This document shows positions 18,699 through 27,604 of a stretch of 64,000 nucleotides of DNA, piece by piece. Both the position numbers and the translations under genes were made by a program. How positions within the stretch are numbered: position 1 is the first letter of the stretch; each line of letters begins with the position of its first letter. The notes beneath the pieces were generated by a model. That model did not search any database. It saw only the letters and a program-made list of their open reading frames with translations, and had not been told where the DNA came from. This DNA comes from CADDYT01 sp035294125 (GTDB taxonomy: Bacteria; Chloroflexota; Ktedonobacteria; Ktedonobacterales; Ktedonobacteraceae), in contig DATGLM010000057.1 in the NCBI GenBank assembly GCA_035294125.1, positions 310,001 through 374,000 of the forward strand, given 5' to 3'.

Positions 18699-18908
18699 TG
18701 TGAAGCTCCTTCGTTCCTTCTGGTTCGGTTCTCTGGCTAAACAACCACTCCAGTTCAAGTTGGGCGAACCGTTGACCCGTCCAGCCTTTGTGGGAGCCGC
18801 GAACGGAGTGTTGTCCAGCAAATAGTTCTCATTAGCAGTATATCCTATAGCACGGCGTAATGGCTAGCTCTTGAGAACGCTGCTTGCATGTCACGCGAAG
18901 GACCTCTC

Positions 18909-18943
18909 GCATGTCATTCTGAGCAAAGCGAAGAATGACATGC
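18909..18943. repeat. Hairpin repeat, family copy 2
   Basis: Arms 18909-18920 and 18932-18943 pair perfectly over 12 bases around the loop GAGCAAAGCGA. Stem and loop share the core TGTCATTCTGAGC...GCGAAGAATGACA with the hairpin at 3751. There is no T run, so it looks like a dispersed repeat and not a terminator. Confidence 0.75.
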
Positions 18944-19020
18944 TCGCTGCCAGGTGACGAAAGAGGATATTTCAGGTAAAATAAGACCGCAAAACAAGAG
19001 AGAGGCTGAAAGAAGAGAGT

Positions 19021-19719
19021 ATGCCAATCGTAAGAGTTAACGATATCAATATGTATTATGAGATTCATGGCGAAGGCGAGCCGGTGACCCTGATCGCGGG
19101 GCTGAACAGCGATCATACTCTGTATCGGGGCATTCTTCCTCACCTGGCGGCAAGATATCAGGTCATCCTGTTTGATAATCGCGGCGTGGGGCAGACGGAC
19201 AAGCCGGATATTCCCTATACAATAGAGATGATGGCCGCGGATACTGCCGGGCTTTTACAGGTGCTGGGCATCGAACGGGCGCATATTCTCGGCACATCGA
19301 TGGGGGGGCGCATCGCTGTGGCTCTGGCGCTTCAGCATCCACAGCAGGCCAAAAGCCTGATCCTCGTCTCTACAGTAGTAAAGAGTCTGAAACAGGTTCC
19401 CAGGAGCTGGTCGCGTCGCCTGCTTGACCTGCAACTGAAAATACCGGCAGTCAGAGGGAGAAATCCGTATTACGCTGTGGCGCGGCAGCTTGAGGCTTCC
19501 AGGAGTTATGATGCTATGGACAGGCTGCATGAGATACAGGTGCCAACCCTGATCCTGCACGGCAAGAAAGATACAATCGCGCCCTATTGGCTGGCAGAAG
19601 AAATGCACGCGGGGATAAAGAACTCGCAAATGGTTACTTTTTCCGGCGGTCATTTATTTTTCATTTTTGAGCAGAAGCCATTTCTTGAAGCAATTTTAAC
19701 GTTCTGGGCTTCATTATGA
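19021..19719 (+). CDS. Alpha/beta-fold hydrolase
   Basis: The 232-residue protein has the full catalytic set of the family: an oxyanion-hole region near LIAGLNSDHTLY, the nucleophile Ser in GTSMGGR, an Asp in LHGKKDTIAP, and a His in SGGHLFF. It is shorter than typical 3-oxoadipate enol-lactonases because the cap region is reduced. The substrate cannot be told from the sequence. The ATG has GAGAG a few bases upstream, and an acetyltransferase gene follows 34 bases later on the same strand, so the two may form an operon. Confidence 0.85.
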   Translation: MPIVRVNDINMYYEIHGEGEPVTLIAGLNSDHTLYRGILPHLAARYQVILFDNRGVGQTDKPDIPYTIEMMAADTAGLLQVLGIERAHILGTSMGGRIAVALALQHPQQAKSLILVSTVVKSLKQVPRSWSRRLLDLQLKIPAVRGRNPYYAVARQLEASRSYDAMDRLHEIQVPTLILHGKKDTIAPYWLAEEMHAGIKNSQMVTFSGGHLFFIFEQKPFLEAILTFWASL

Positions 19720-19753
19720 AGATATACCAGATTGATGAGGAGCTAAGCAATTT

Positions 19754-20293
19754 ATGCGCATACGCAATTATCGCTTAGGGGATATACCTTCGCTGGCGTA
19801 CATTCAACAGGCGGCGGCGCGAGTGGATGGGACAGAGGTTTTGAGCGAGCAGGATTTTGAGGAGTGGTTTGCCCGGTCTGAGCTTGAGCCGGAACACAAT
19901 GTGTTTGTGATTACCGATGATGACGAGTCGAATGAGTGGGGGCAGGCTGGCACGCTTGAGGGAGTAGAAGGCGAGATTGTGGGTTATACTGTCGTGCAGT
20001 ACCAGCGCAGCGAGCATGCCTATCACTTTCTCTGCGAGGGCGCGGTCCATCCCCGGCATCGCTGCCGAAGCGCAGGCTGGGCGCTGCTGATCAGCGCGCT
20101 CAACCGTGTACGTATCGCGGCTCTAGAAATTGCCTTTGAGGCGGAGCAGCAAAACTATCCCATCTACTTTGAAGCATTGCTGCCTGAAGGCGACGGGGTG
20201 GCGGAGAAGCTGGCCGCTAAATGCGAACTGGTGCCGACAGACGAACCCACCCCGGAAAGGACAAGGCTCTACAGGCGCGAACTGGAGTTGTGA
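19754..20293 (+). CDS. GNAT-family N-acetyltransferase
   Basis: This 179-residue protein starts with the MRIRNYRLGDIPSLAYIQQA strand-helix of GNAT enzymes. It has a central strand GEIVGYTVVQYQ and the CoA-binding part VHPRHRCRSAGWALL, where the usual R/Q-x-x-G-x-G/A loop is recognisable but imperfect (RCRSAGWA). Acetyl-CoA binding is likely; the acceptor is unknown. It follows the hydrolase gene closely. A GAGGAG site lies about eleven bases upstream of the ATG. Confidence 0.7.
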   Translation: MRIRNYRLGDIPSLAYIQQAAARVDGTEVLSEQDFEEWFARSELEPEHNVFVITDDDESNEWGQAGTLEGVEGEIVGYTVVQYQRSEHAYHFLCEGAVHPRHRCRSAGWALLISALNRVRIAALEIAFEAEQQNYPIYFEALLPEGDGVAEKLAAKCELVPTDEPTPERTRLYRRELEL

Positions 20294-20315
20294 TGCCTCT
20301 TGGACGTCTCTGTTG

Positions 20316-22043
20316 TCAGCTCCTGTCGAAGAACTCGTCCCTGCTGGCCGGGTCTGGTCTGCTGCTTAAGCGTATGGCGCAGAGATAGGGGTCGGATGCC
20401 GCGAGAAGCTGGTTGGCCTCATAGGCGATCTGCCGGTAATTGATGTGGCCGCCGGGGCGAGAACGCTGCATGGTGAGGTACAGCGCCTGCTTCGGGTCGC
20501 CATGCATCCAGAGGTCGATGCGGTGCGCGAGCGGCAGCAGGTTGAGCGCGAAGGAATAGTCGATGCTACCCTGGTATGTTATCGCAACCTGCTCAAGAAA
20601 ACCCTGGAGCCTGTCATAATATACAGATAGATCCTGCTCGAAGTCATTCTTGAGAGAAGAAAATTCTGGAATCTCTGTCAGGTAGAGCGGCAGGCCGAAG
20701 CCGCGAGCAAGGATTTGTTCACATGTCTCTTTTGTGAGCGGTTCCCCGAAGACGAGTGGGAGCGTGAAGAAACGCCCCCAGGCGCGGTGACGGTTCAGGT
20801 CGCGCAACTCTCCCAGAAAGCTTTCGATGACCAGCGTCATACGAGTTGTGCGCGCCAATCCCGGCAGTTCGGCGTAATTGCTGTGACCGGGGAAGAGTAC
20901 GGCGCTGATTCTGGCTTTGACATCATTTCTCTGCGCGTGGACCCACTTCAGCAGTGCGTTTCTGTCGAGACCAGGCCAGAGGGTCAGGATATATTGCGCA
21001 ACCAGGCGATCTCCCTCCGTATAGATTGCTTCGATCATGCTGACCTGCTGTTTCGTCAACGCGGGCGCACCTTTCTGCGGTGGAATGGTCTGAAGCAGGT
21101 TGGTTTCTGTTTGTAAAAACTGCTTCAGGAACTGTAGATTGTGATTTGTGATAAGAAAAGGTTCTGTATGGCGGATTAAGGCAGGCGCTTCCGCTTTGTA
21201 GTCGAGATTCTCTTCCTCCTCCTGTGAGGGTGCAAGCAATCTCTCGATCTGACTGGCAACTTTGCGGTAGTAAGGAAGAGGGGCAGCTTTTAGCTCGGCG
21301 AGAATGCGGGACCAGTCGCGGGCCGACGTTTCAAACGACATGCCGCTCCACTGACCGAGCAGCAGGAAATAGCGCACGCAGTCCAGGACGCGCGAGGTGA
21401 GAGCCGTTCTCTGCTCGCGCTGTTCCATGTCAACGTGATAGTAGTGCTCAAAGGAGCGCAGCAGCATGGTTCTATACTTCGCGAACAATTCGAGCGATAG
21501 CGTGCCAAACGACTGGTACGCCTCTTCTAGCTGCCCTACTTCCTCAGCGGGCAGGCTCTCCGGTAGATAGTTTTTGATGGGGTGCAGAACAGCTTTGCCA
21601 AATGCTGACTGGTAGCGCGTAGATTTTTCCTGACCGGAATTGAGCGAGCCTTCGTTAAAGAGGGCGAGGCAGAAGTGCATGGGGATTTTTCCCATATCTA
21701 CGGCCACTCGCGCCATATCCCCGACCGACGCATGCCCGTATCCCCGGAACATCTCTTCCAGCTTCTGATCCGGGTCAACGCCCTTTTCCCCCATTTCGCG
21801 CAAGATTTCCCAGGGGAAGCCAGCCGCGCGTGATTGACGAGCGCCAGCCCATGCCCTGTGAGCGGCAGTACGCCTGCGAGGATTGGCGACGGTTGTGGTG
21901 ACGACGGTGCCGGTAGAGAGGTCTTCCAGGCAGATCAGGCGTAAACCTGTGATTTCGGGCGAATAGGTGAACCAGCGATAAGGACCGCTAATAAGTTCTT
22001 TTTCCAGTGGGATGCCTGTTGTTTTCGGGTCAGATTGGTTCAT
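20316..22043 (-). CDS. ThyX-like protein, two ThyX-type halves
   Basis: The 575-residue protein resembles flavin-dependent thymidylate synthase (ThyX). Classical ThyX is about 230 residues, forms FAD-binding tetramers and makes dTMP from dUMP. The N-terminal half shows GYGHASVGDMARV and NEGSLNSGQEKSTRYQ, which matches the SxNExSxRY part of the ThyX signature. The C-terminal half shows LRDLNRHRAWGRFF, like the RHR part. The two halves therefore look like diverged ThyX repeats that share the signature between them. Activity cannot be assumed. The ATG at 22043 has AAAGG upstream; a TTG two codons earlier is the alternative. Confidence 0.7.
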   Translation of the reverse strand: MNQSDPKTTGIPLEKELISGPYRWFTYSPEITGLRLICLEDLSTGTVVTTTVANPRRRTAAHRAWAGARQSRAAGFPWEILREMGEKGVDPDQKLEEMFRGYGHASVGDMARVAVDMGKIPMHFCLALFNEGSLNSGQEKSTRYQSAFGKAVLHPIKNYLPESLPAEEVGQLEEAYQSFGTLSLELFAKYRTMLLRSFEHYYHVDMEQREQRTALTSRVLDCVRYFLLLGQWSGMSFETSARDWSRILAELKAAPLPYYRKVASQIERLLAPSQEEEENLDYKAEAPALIRHTEPFLITNHNLQFLKQFLQTETNLLQTIPPQKGAPALTKQQVSMIEAIYTEGDRLVAQYILTLWPGLDRNALLKWVHAQRNDVKARISAVLFPGHSNYAELPGLARTTRMTLVIESFLGELRDLNRHRAWGRFFTLPLVFGEPLTKETCEQILARGFGLPLYLTEIPEFSSLKNDFEQDLSVYYDRLQGFLEQVAITYQGSIDYSFALNLLPLAHRIDLWMHGDPKQALYLTMQRSRPGGHINYRQIAYEANQLLAASDPYLCAIRLSSRPDPASRDEFFDRS

Positions 22044-22361
22044 ATTCAAGCGCCTTTAGAGTTTAACACATTCAGCGTTTCCACTTTTAGAACGCATATC
22101 CCAGTCCGGACGTAACAGAAAGCCTTTAGCCTCTATGGCCTCGGTTTCGGGCAAACTCATACTGAGACTCCCGATTTACGTTTATGCAATACACCGGTGG
22201 GTGATGGTGTATTGTGTGTGAATAGTTGCAAAAGCTGAGTCTTCGTTCCATCTAGATGATAGAAAAATATTTCATTACAGGTTGCATACACTGGCGTATG
22301 CCTCCTTGCTACCAGTCGGAAAAGTATGCTATCAGTCTAGCAGCCAGGAGGCATTGGGGGA
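22044..22361. other. Intergenic stretch with one hairpin
   Basis: No gene is supported. Arms CAATACACC (22187-22195) and GGTGTATTG (22206-22214) are perfect inverted repeats around a ten-base loop. They could be a regulator site or a weak terminator; no T run follows on either side. Confidence 0.45.
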
Positions 22362-22580
22362 TTACTGGTTTTCATTGGCGACAGGCGGTAATTCCGGTGG
22401 TGTAAGCAAGGCATTGAGTGTCGCACGGCGAATACGATACGCCTGGCGCGTTCCTTTGTGGGGAAGGGTGATTGCCTCTAACACACCGTTTTTGATCCAG
22501 CGCCGCACGGTCGTGTCATCTACGCGCAGTCTTTGCGCAACCTCGCGAACAGTAAGCAGATCCGCTTCGTCGTTTACCAC
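22362..22580 (-). CDS. Small excisionase-type helix-turn-helix protein
   Basis: This 72-residue protein is a single winged helix. LLTVREVAQRLRVDDTTVRR contains the DNA-binding helices, followed by WIKNGVLEAITLP and a YRIRRATLNALL wing as in MerR/excisionase-family proteins. The start is a GTG with GAGG five bases upstream. No integrase or other phage gene is near, so it is more likely a free-standing regulator than a phage excisionase. Confidence 0.7.
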   Translation of the reverse strand: MVNDEADLLTVREVAQRLRVDDTTVRRWIKNGVLEAITLPHKGTRQAYRIRRATLNALLTPPELPPVANENQ

Positions 22581-22825
22581 GTGGTCCTCTTTTCTGGTAT
22601 TATACCGGGGAACGATAGAGATCGTTCTTAACGAGCACGATAGCCGAAAATAGAACTCAAGTGTTTCTCATGTTCTATTTGACTATAACGACGAACGTAC
22701 ACGTTTTTAGTAACTCATTGAATACCAACCTTTTTTCAATAAAATATACAGCAGAACATGCTGCTCATGTTCTGCTGTAGAATGATCTGTTGTAGAAAAT
22801 TCATGAAATGTTGCTTATAGCTGTG

Positions 22826-23821
22826 TCACCCACCAATCATCGACATGCTGCGATTTGCTCGTTTAAACCGCTTGTCTCCAATATAGTGCTTGAGTTCTTT
22901 GTGCCAGACGGCACGTCGAATCACCTGGGCCAGTTCCTCGTCGCTGGCATTTGAACGGACGACGGAGCGCAGGTCGGTTTCTTCGGTGGCGAAAAGGCAG
23001 GTGCGTAACTGTCCATCGGCGGTCAGGCGGATGCGGTCGCAACTGGCGCAGAATGGTTCACTGACAGGGTTGATGAAGCCAACTTCGCCGATGCCGTCCG
23101 GGAAAGTATAACGACGCGCCGTCTCCGAGGGGTCACCACCGGTAATCGGGACAAGCGGTCCATACTCGGCCTCGATGATAGCTTTGATCTCGCTGCCGGT
23201 CAGGATATCTTCCTTGCGCCATATCTGATCGGCGTCAAGCGGCATGAATTCAATCCAGCGCACAGAATACTGTTTCCGCCGCGCCAGGCGGGCGAAGTCG
23301 AGCACCTCTTCTTCAGTGTAGCCGCGCATCGCTACAGCGTTGATCTTAATGGGGGAGATCGAAGGATATTTTTCCAGCTCTTCCAGGCCTTCGAGCACGC
23401 GGTGGAGCTGGTCGCGTCGTGTCAGTTGCGCAAACTTCTCACGCACAAGCGAATCGAGGCTCACATTGATGCGTGTTAATCCGGCGGCAGCCAGCGCGCC
23501 CGCCTGCTGTTTGAGAAGAATACCATTAGTAGTCAGACTGAGACTGCGCAAGCCCTCAAGCTGGTGGAGCTGGCGCACGAGCTCGGGGACATCTCGTCGC
23601 ACCAGTGGCTCCCCGCCGGTGAGGCGAATCTGCTCAATGCCTATACTCACTGCGACGCGAGCAATGCGCACAATCTCCTCGTAGGAGAGAATCTCAGCTT
23701 TTTTCAGCCAGGGCAGGCCCTCGGCAGGCATGCAGTAGGTGCAGCGAAAATTGCACTTATCCGTGACGGAAATACGCATGCTTTTAATACGGCGTCCGTA
23801 GCTATCAACGAGTGGTTCCAT
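22826..23821 (-). CDS. moaA: GTP 3',8-cyclase MoaA (molybdenum cofactor)
   Basis: MoaA is a radical SAM enzyme that rearranges GTP in the first step of molybdenum cofactor synthesis. The N-terminal cluster motif CNFRCTYCMP binds SAM through one 4Fe-4S cluster. A second set of cysteines in FCASCDRIRLTADGQLRTC binds the substrate-side cluster, and the chain ends in the required Gly-Gly (MSMIGG). The length of 331 residues is standard. GAGG lies eight bases before the ATG. MoaC and other cofactor genes are not in the window. Confidence 0.95.
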   Translation of the reverse strand: MEPLVDSYGRRIKSMRISVTDKCNFRCTYCMPAEGLPWLKKAEILSYEEIVRIARVAVSIGIEQIRLTGGEPLVRRDVPELVRQLHQLEGLRSLSLTTNGILLKQQAGALAAAGLTRINVSLDSLVREKFAQLTRRDQLHRVLEGLEELEKYPSISPIKINAVAMRGYTEEEVLDFARLARRKQYSVRWIEFMPLDADQIWRKEDILTGSEIKAIIEAEYGPLVPITGGDPSETARRYTFPDGIGEVGFINPVSEPFCASCDRIRLTADGQLRTCLFATEETDLRSVVRSNASDEELAQVIRRAVWHKELKHYIGDKRFKRANRSMSMIGG

Positions 23822-24174
23822 ATCTGCTGCCTCTTCATCGGAATGCTCAACGACTAACGATATTTAGTAATATATCACCGATAGCACAATTGCGCCACTA
23901 TCGCGTCTATCTGCTGACTTTCGACAGAGTAAGAACTTCGATAGGGGAAAATCTTTGGAAGTATCAATGTTAGTCACATATTTTTGTGAGAGGCAGGCGT
24001 TCAAACCCATATTTATGACGGAATTGCAAGGAATAATTCGCGCTGAAGGTACTTGTCGAACGAAGCGGTATTTTTCTTCAGGTGTTTCTGCTGCGTTTTC
24101 CGGCACAGGATAGGAATTTAACAGGCCACAAATGGGAAACACTTCTCATGCCGCTTTTTTCTTGAAACTCCACC
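23822..24174. other. Intergenic stretch without a supported gene
   Basis: A 92-codon frame on the minus strand (23864-24142) resembles nothing known and lacks a ribosome site. The right part leads into the tetR promoter. Confidence 0.4.
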
Positions 24175-24204
24175 TTGCGGAACATCTCTATGGTCTGGTA
24201 TAAT
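24175..24204 (+). promoter_or_regulatory. Promoter of the tetR-family gene
   Basis: TTGCGG (24175-24180) and TATAAT (24199-24204) are 18 bases apart, and the -10 box is preceded by TGG, which makes it an extended -10 promoter. Confidence 0.6.
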
Positions 24205-24219
24205 TATTATTGACCCGCT

Positions 24220-24231
24220 ACCCATTATAAA
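24220..24231. promoter_or_regulatory. Candidate TetR operator half-site (copy 1)
   Basis: ACCCATTATAAA lies just after the predicted transcription start of the tetR gene. The exact reverse complement occurs at 24901-24912, in front of the ClC gene, so a shared site for the TetR protein is plausible. Confidence 0.5.
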
Positions 24232-24269
24232 TTATAGCAAAAAACGTATCGTGAGGAGCAGAGAGACGC

Positions 24270-24878
24270 ATGCCAAAAGTGGTTGATGATCAGGCGCGAG
24301 AGGCTACGCGCCAGCGCATTATACGTGAGGCAGCGAGCGAGTTTGCGCGATTGGGATTCGAGCAGACCAATATCAATACCATTGCTGAACAGGCCGGAAT
24401 TGGCAAAGGCACTATCTATCTCTACTTCGAGAACAAGCGCGAACTCTTTCTTGCTATGCTGCGGCAGATCGCGCAGGCACAACTGGCCTCAATTCGTAAC
24501 GCCCTGGCAGTTGATGGAAGCTTGCACGAGCGCCTGGAGCGGCTGTTCCTGGCTTTTACCCAACTGGCACGTGAGGAAAGTGATAGCTTTAACGTCTATA
24601 TGAGCGCGCTCTATGGCGTCAACCGCGCTTTCCAGGAGGAGGCTACACGGCTTCTGCGTGATTATGTGGCAGTCATTGCGCTGGTGCTGGAAGAGAGTAT
24701 GGCGCGAGGCGAAATACAGCGCGTCGAGCCAGATGCCGTTGCTTTGATGATTCTCTCACTGACCGAGGCATATGTTCTGTCCGCGGGCGTACTTGGGCAA
24801 ACGCAGGCGGAGATTGCTCGTCAGGCTCGGAACGTAGCCGATCTGGTATTATCAGGTATAGGCGCTTCTTCCGCCTGA
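24270..24878 (+). CDS. TetR/AcrR-family transcriptional regulator
   Basis: The N-terminal 60 residues form the TetR DNA-binding domain: IIREAASEFARLGFEQTNIN, then TIAEQAGIGKGTIYLYFENK with the recognition helix. The rest is a helical ligand and dimer domain. The total of 202 residues is typical. The ATG at 24270 has GAGGAG upstream. It lies directly before the ClC antiporter gene on the same strand, and both promoters carry one 12-base motif, so it probably represses itself and the transporter. The inducer is unknown. Confidence 0.9.
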   Translation: MPKVVDDQAREATRQRIIREAASEFARLGFEQTNINTIAEQAGIGKGTIYLYFENKRELFLAMLRQIAQAQLASIRNALAVDGSLHERLERLFLAFTQLAREESDSFNVYMSALYGVNRAFQEEATRLLRDYVAVIALVLEESMARGEIQRVEPDAVALMILSLTEAYVLSAGVLGQTQAEIARQARNVADLVLSGIGASSA

Positions 24879-24900
24879 TAAGTTATGTTTTTTTTTGCTG

Positions 24901-24944
24901 TTTATAATGGGTGACTGCCCACTCATAATGGTTTTTGGTATTAT
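24901..24944 (+). promoter_or_regulatory. ClC promoter with candidate TetR sites
   Basis: TTTATAATGGGT (24901-24912) is the exact reverse complement of the motif at the tetR promoter, and CATAATGG follows at 24924-24931. A TATTAT box preceded by TGG lies at 24939-24944. The motifs cover the -35 region, where a bound repressor would block the polymerase. Confidence 0.45.
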
Positions 24945-24979
24945 CAGACTATTCAGGCAGGTCTTTTTGGAGAAAGCAT

Positions 24980-27115
24980 ATGGACGACCGAACACCACTG
25001 AAACATGCTACCCTTGTAACTTTTTTGCGGCGGCTGTTTCATTTGCGTCGGGGAGGGACACATTTTGAAAGCCCCCGTTACTTACTCAAGTGGCTATTTC
25101 TCAGCGCGCTGATCGGCATTGTCGCGGGTCTGGGAGCAATAGCCTTCTTCTGGGCTATCGGGTTTGTTACTGATATTCTGCTTGGCAGGATCGTGGGCTA
25201 TCTGCCACCCAATCCGGCAGGCGAGGGTGGCAGCGTCGTGATGCCGTTCTGGAGCGCTGCGCGTCCCTGGCTCTTGCCGGTAATTACCACTGCTGGCGGT
25301 CTGGTCGCCGGTATTATTGTCTTCACGTTTGCCCCGGAGGCGGAGGGGCATGGCACCGATGCCGCCATTAAGGCGTTCCACGAGGGAAAACCTATCCGGG
25401 CGCGCATCCCGCTTATCAAGCTGGTCGCTTCGGCCATCACCATCGGCTCTGGTGGCTCTGGCGGACGTGAGGGGCCGTCGGCCCAGATCAGTGCGGGCTT
25501 CGGCTCACTGCTGGCAACAGCGCTGCATCTCAATGTGCAGGATCGGCGTATCGCCATTGCAGTGGGTATTGGTTCAGGCATCGGAGCCATTTTCCGCGCG
25601 CCGCTTGGTGGAGCTATTCTGGCGGCTGAGATTCTGTATAAGGATGACCTGGAAATTGAGGCTATCATTCCCGCGCTGATGGCTTCGATTATCGGTTACA
25701 GCGTCTTCGGCCTCTGGTCCGGTTGGGTGCCAATTTTCGGCTTGCAGGATAACCTGGCCTTCACGTCGCCGCCGCAGTTGCTGTTCTACGTGGTGCTCGG
25801 CCTCTTAAGCGGGTTGGTGGGTCTGGCCTATGCCAGAGGCTTTTATGGGCTGACCGATATCTTCCACCATATTCCTCTTCCACACTGGGTCAGGCCTGGC
25901 ATTGGTGGATTGCTGGTGGGCCTGATTGGTCTCCTCATACCGCAAGCTCTTGGCATGGGCTATGGCTGGGTGCAGCAGGAAATGAGTGTTGGTGGGGTCT
26001 TTGCTATCCCCTTGTGGGTGATTCTCATCCTGCCTTTTGTGAAGATACTTGCCACTGGCCTGTCTATCGGCTCTGGCGGTTCCGGCGGTATCTTCGGGCC
26101 GGGCATGGTCATTGGCGGCTCGGTTGGCGCAGCGCTCTGGCGGCTCTGCTACCATGTTGTTCCAGGTGTTCCACCCACTCCGGCTCCCTTTGTCATCATT
26201 GGCATGATGGCGACCTTTGGGGGCATTGCTCATGCCCCACTGGCGGTGATGTTGATGGTCGCGGAGATGACCGGCAATCTCTCCCTGCTCGCTCCAGCTA
26301 TGATCGCGGTTGGCATCTCCTCTGTGATGGTTGGCAAAAACACCATCTACATCAACCAGGTGAATACGCGCGCCGACTCCCCTGCCCATCGCCTGGAATA
26401 CTCGCTGCCGGTTCTCGCAAACATCCCCGTGCTCAGTGCCATGACCAGACCTTTATTGACGTTCCTCCCACAGCAGTCGGTGGCTTCGGCGCTGGCCGCG
26501 CTGGATAAGCAGAGGTTAGGAGGTGAGCCTGTGCTTGATGAGCGTGGTGGTTTGCTGGGGGTGCTCGCTCGCGCAGATATCGAGCGTGTCCCGCCGGATA
26601 AGCGCGATCAGGTGACGGTTGGCGAAGCCATGAATCGTGATGTGTTTACTATTACGCCGGATGAGACACTGGACGATGCGTTAGAGCAGCTCACCAGCCA
26701 CCGTGTCGGCTGGGCTCCTGTGGTCGATGTCGAGATTATCGCGGGAGTGCGACATGTCGTCGGTATACTGTCGGTGGCTGATATCGTGCGAGCATACCGT
26801 GCGGCGGTAGCGAAAGATACGCGGCTCATGCGTGGGCTGGTCGAAGGGACAGTGATGGTCGAGGTGAAGATCGAACCGGGTATGCCGCTTGCCGGAATTG
26901 CACTACGAGACGCTCATCTGCCAAAGAATACCCTCGTGGTCTCGATCCGGCGCAACGGCGAGTTCATTTTCCCGCGTGGGCATGCCGTGGTGGAACCCGG
27001 CGATTTAGTCACGTTCCTGGTCAGTCCAGATGCCGAGGCTAGCTTACAGCAATATCTGGCCGAACGGACACCGGCGAAGGAACCTGTAGCGGCAGATAAG
27101 GTCGCTGCGCAATAA
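24980..27115 (+). CDS. ClC-type chloride channel/antiporter with CBS and TrkA_C domains
   Basis: The protein of 711 residues starts with a ClC membrane domain. The selectivity motifs are GSGGSGGREGP, whose Glu is the gating/proton Glu of antiporters, and GSGGSGGIFGPG. A pair of CBS domains follows (about 450-600), including VGEAMNRDVFTITPDETLDD. At the C-terminus is a TrkA_C/RCK-C-like domain (about 620-690) with GMPLAGIALRDAHLP. CBS pairs bind adenine nucleotides and TrkA_C domains can bind c-di-AMP or nucleotides, so transport is probably ligand-gated. The ATG at 24980 has GGAG seven bases upstream. A strong terminator follows. Confidence 0.9.
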   Translation: MDDRTPLKHATLVTFLRRLFHLRRGGTHFESPRYLLKWLFLSALIGIVAGLGAIAFFWAIGFVTDILLGRIVGYLPPNPAGEGGSVVMPFWSAARPWLLPVITTAGGLVAGIIVFTFAPEAEGHGTDAAIKAFHEGKPIRARIPLIKLVASAITIGSGGSGGREGPSAQISAGFGSLLATALHLNVQDRRIAIAVGIGSGIGAIFRAPLGGAILAAEILYKDDLEIEAIIPALMASIIGYSVFGLWSGWVPIFGLQDNLAFTSPPQLLFYVVLGLLSGLVGLAYARGFYGLTDIFHHIPLPHWVRPGIGGLLVGLIGLLIPQALGMGYGWVQQEMSVGGVFAIPLWVILILPFVKILATGLSIGSGGSGGIFGPGMVIGGSVGAALWRLCYHVVPGVPPTPAPFVIIGMMATFGGIAHAPLAVMLMVAEMTGNLSLLAPAMIAVGISSVMVGKNTIYINQVNTRADSPAHRLEYSLPVLANIPVLSAMTRPLLTFLPQQSVASALAALDKQRLGGEPVLDERGGLLGVLARADIERVPPDKRDQVTVGEAMNRDVFTITPDETLDDALEQLTSHRVGWAPVVDVEIIAGVRHVVGILSVADIVRAYRAAVAKDTRLMRGLVEGTVMVEVKIEPGMPLAGIALRDAHLPKNTLVVSIRRNGEFIFPRGHAVVEPGDLVTFLVSPDAEASLQQYLAERTPAKEPVAADKVAAQ

Positions 27116-27165
27116 CACGGGCAGAAAGTCTTTACAAAAGCAAGGGTCAGCACCCGTAAAGCCAC

Positions 27166-27210
27166 AAAAAGCCTGTCCGAACAACACTTTCGTTATTGGA
27201 CAGGCTTTTT
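27166..27210 (+). terminator. Terminator after the ClC gene
   Basis: Arms 27166-27178 and 27198-27210 are perfect 13-base complements that end in five T residues. The hairpin also separates the ClC transcript from the T-box leader that follows. Confidence 0.9.
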
Positions 27211-27264
27211 GCTATGTGCCGCTGCTAAACACTTGACAAAGCGCAAAAAGGCATGTACTGTTAC

Positions 27265-27557
27265 TGGTGGGATGAATAGAATACAGGCAATGAGCGAGGA
27301 AAGTAGGAGCGTGGCGATTGCAGAGAGCTGGCGGGTGGTGCAAGCCAGTATCAAAGTGCTTTCGAAGCTCCCTCGTGAGCCGTGGCAGTGAAACGCTCGC
27401 AAGAGCGGAAATAGCTGCCGCCGGGTACTCCCGTTAACGGGTTCGGGTGTGCTGGCACCCATGAGGCCATTGTCGCAAGATAATGGTGAAACAAGGTGGT
27501 ACCGCGAAGTGAGTCTATGCGCACTTTTCGCCCTTGCAGGGCGGAGGGCGCTTTTTT
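27265..27557 (+). ncRNA. T-box leader controlling leuS
   Basis: The T-box sequence AAGGTGGTACCGCG is at 27493-27506 and is followed by a GC-rich terminator stem and six T residues ending near 27557. Upstream, GCAGAGAGC and GGTGGTGCAAGCC are the conserved distal part of Stem I. The expected specifier position, just before GTGAGCC, reads CTC (27372-27374), a leucine codon that agrees with the downstream gene. Uncharged tRNA-Leu would favour the antiterminator and allow leuS transcription. The outer boundary on the 5' side is approximate. Confidence 0.9.
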
Positions 27558-27604
27558 CATGCCCTCCGCGTGAAGTCCTTTTCAGGCAAAAACAAGGAGG
27601 GTTT

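Noticed and set aside
22362..22580. Prophage or integrative element marked by an excisionase
   Set aside because: No integrase, attachment repeat or phage gene lies nearby; the HTH protein stands alone.
23864..24142. Minus-strand 92-codon frame upstream of moaA
   Set aside because: No ribosome site, no family and no conserved composition; probably intergenic.
27449..27604. N-terminal extension of leuS to 27449
   Set aside because: These codons overlap the T-box and its terminator; the ATG at 27605 has a strong ribosome site.
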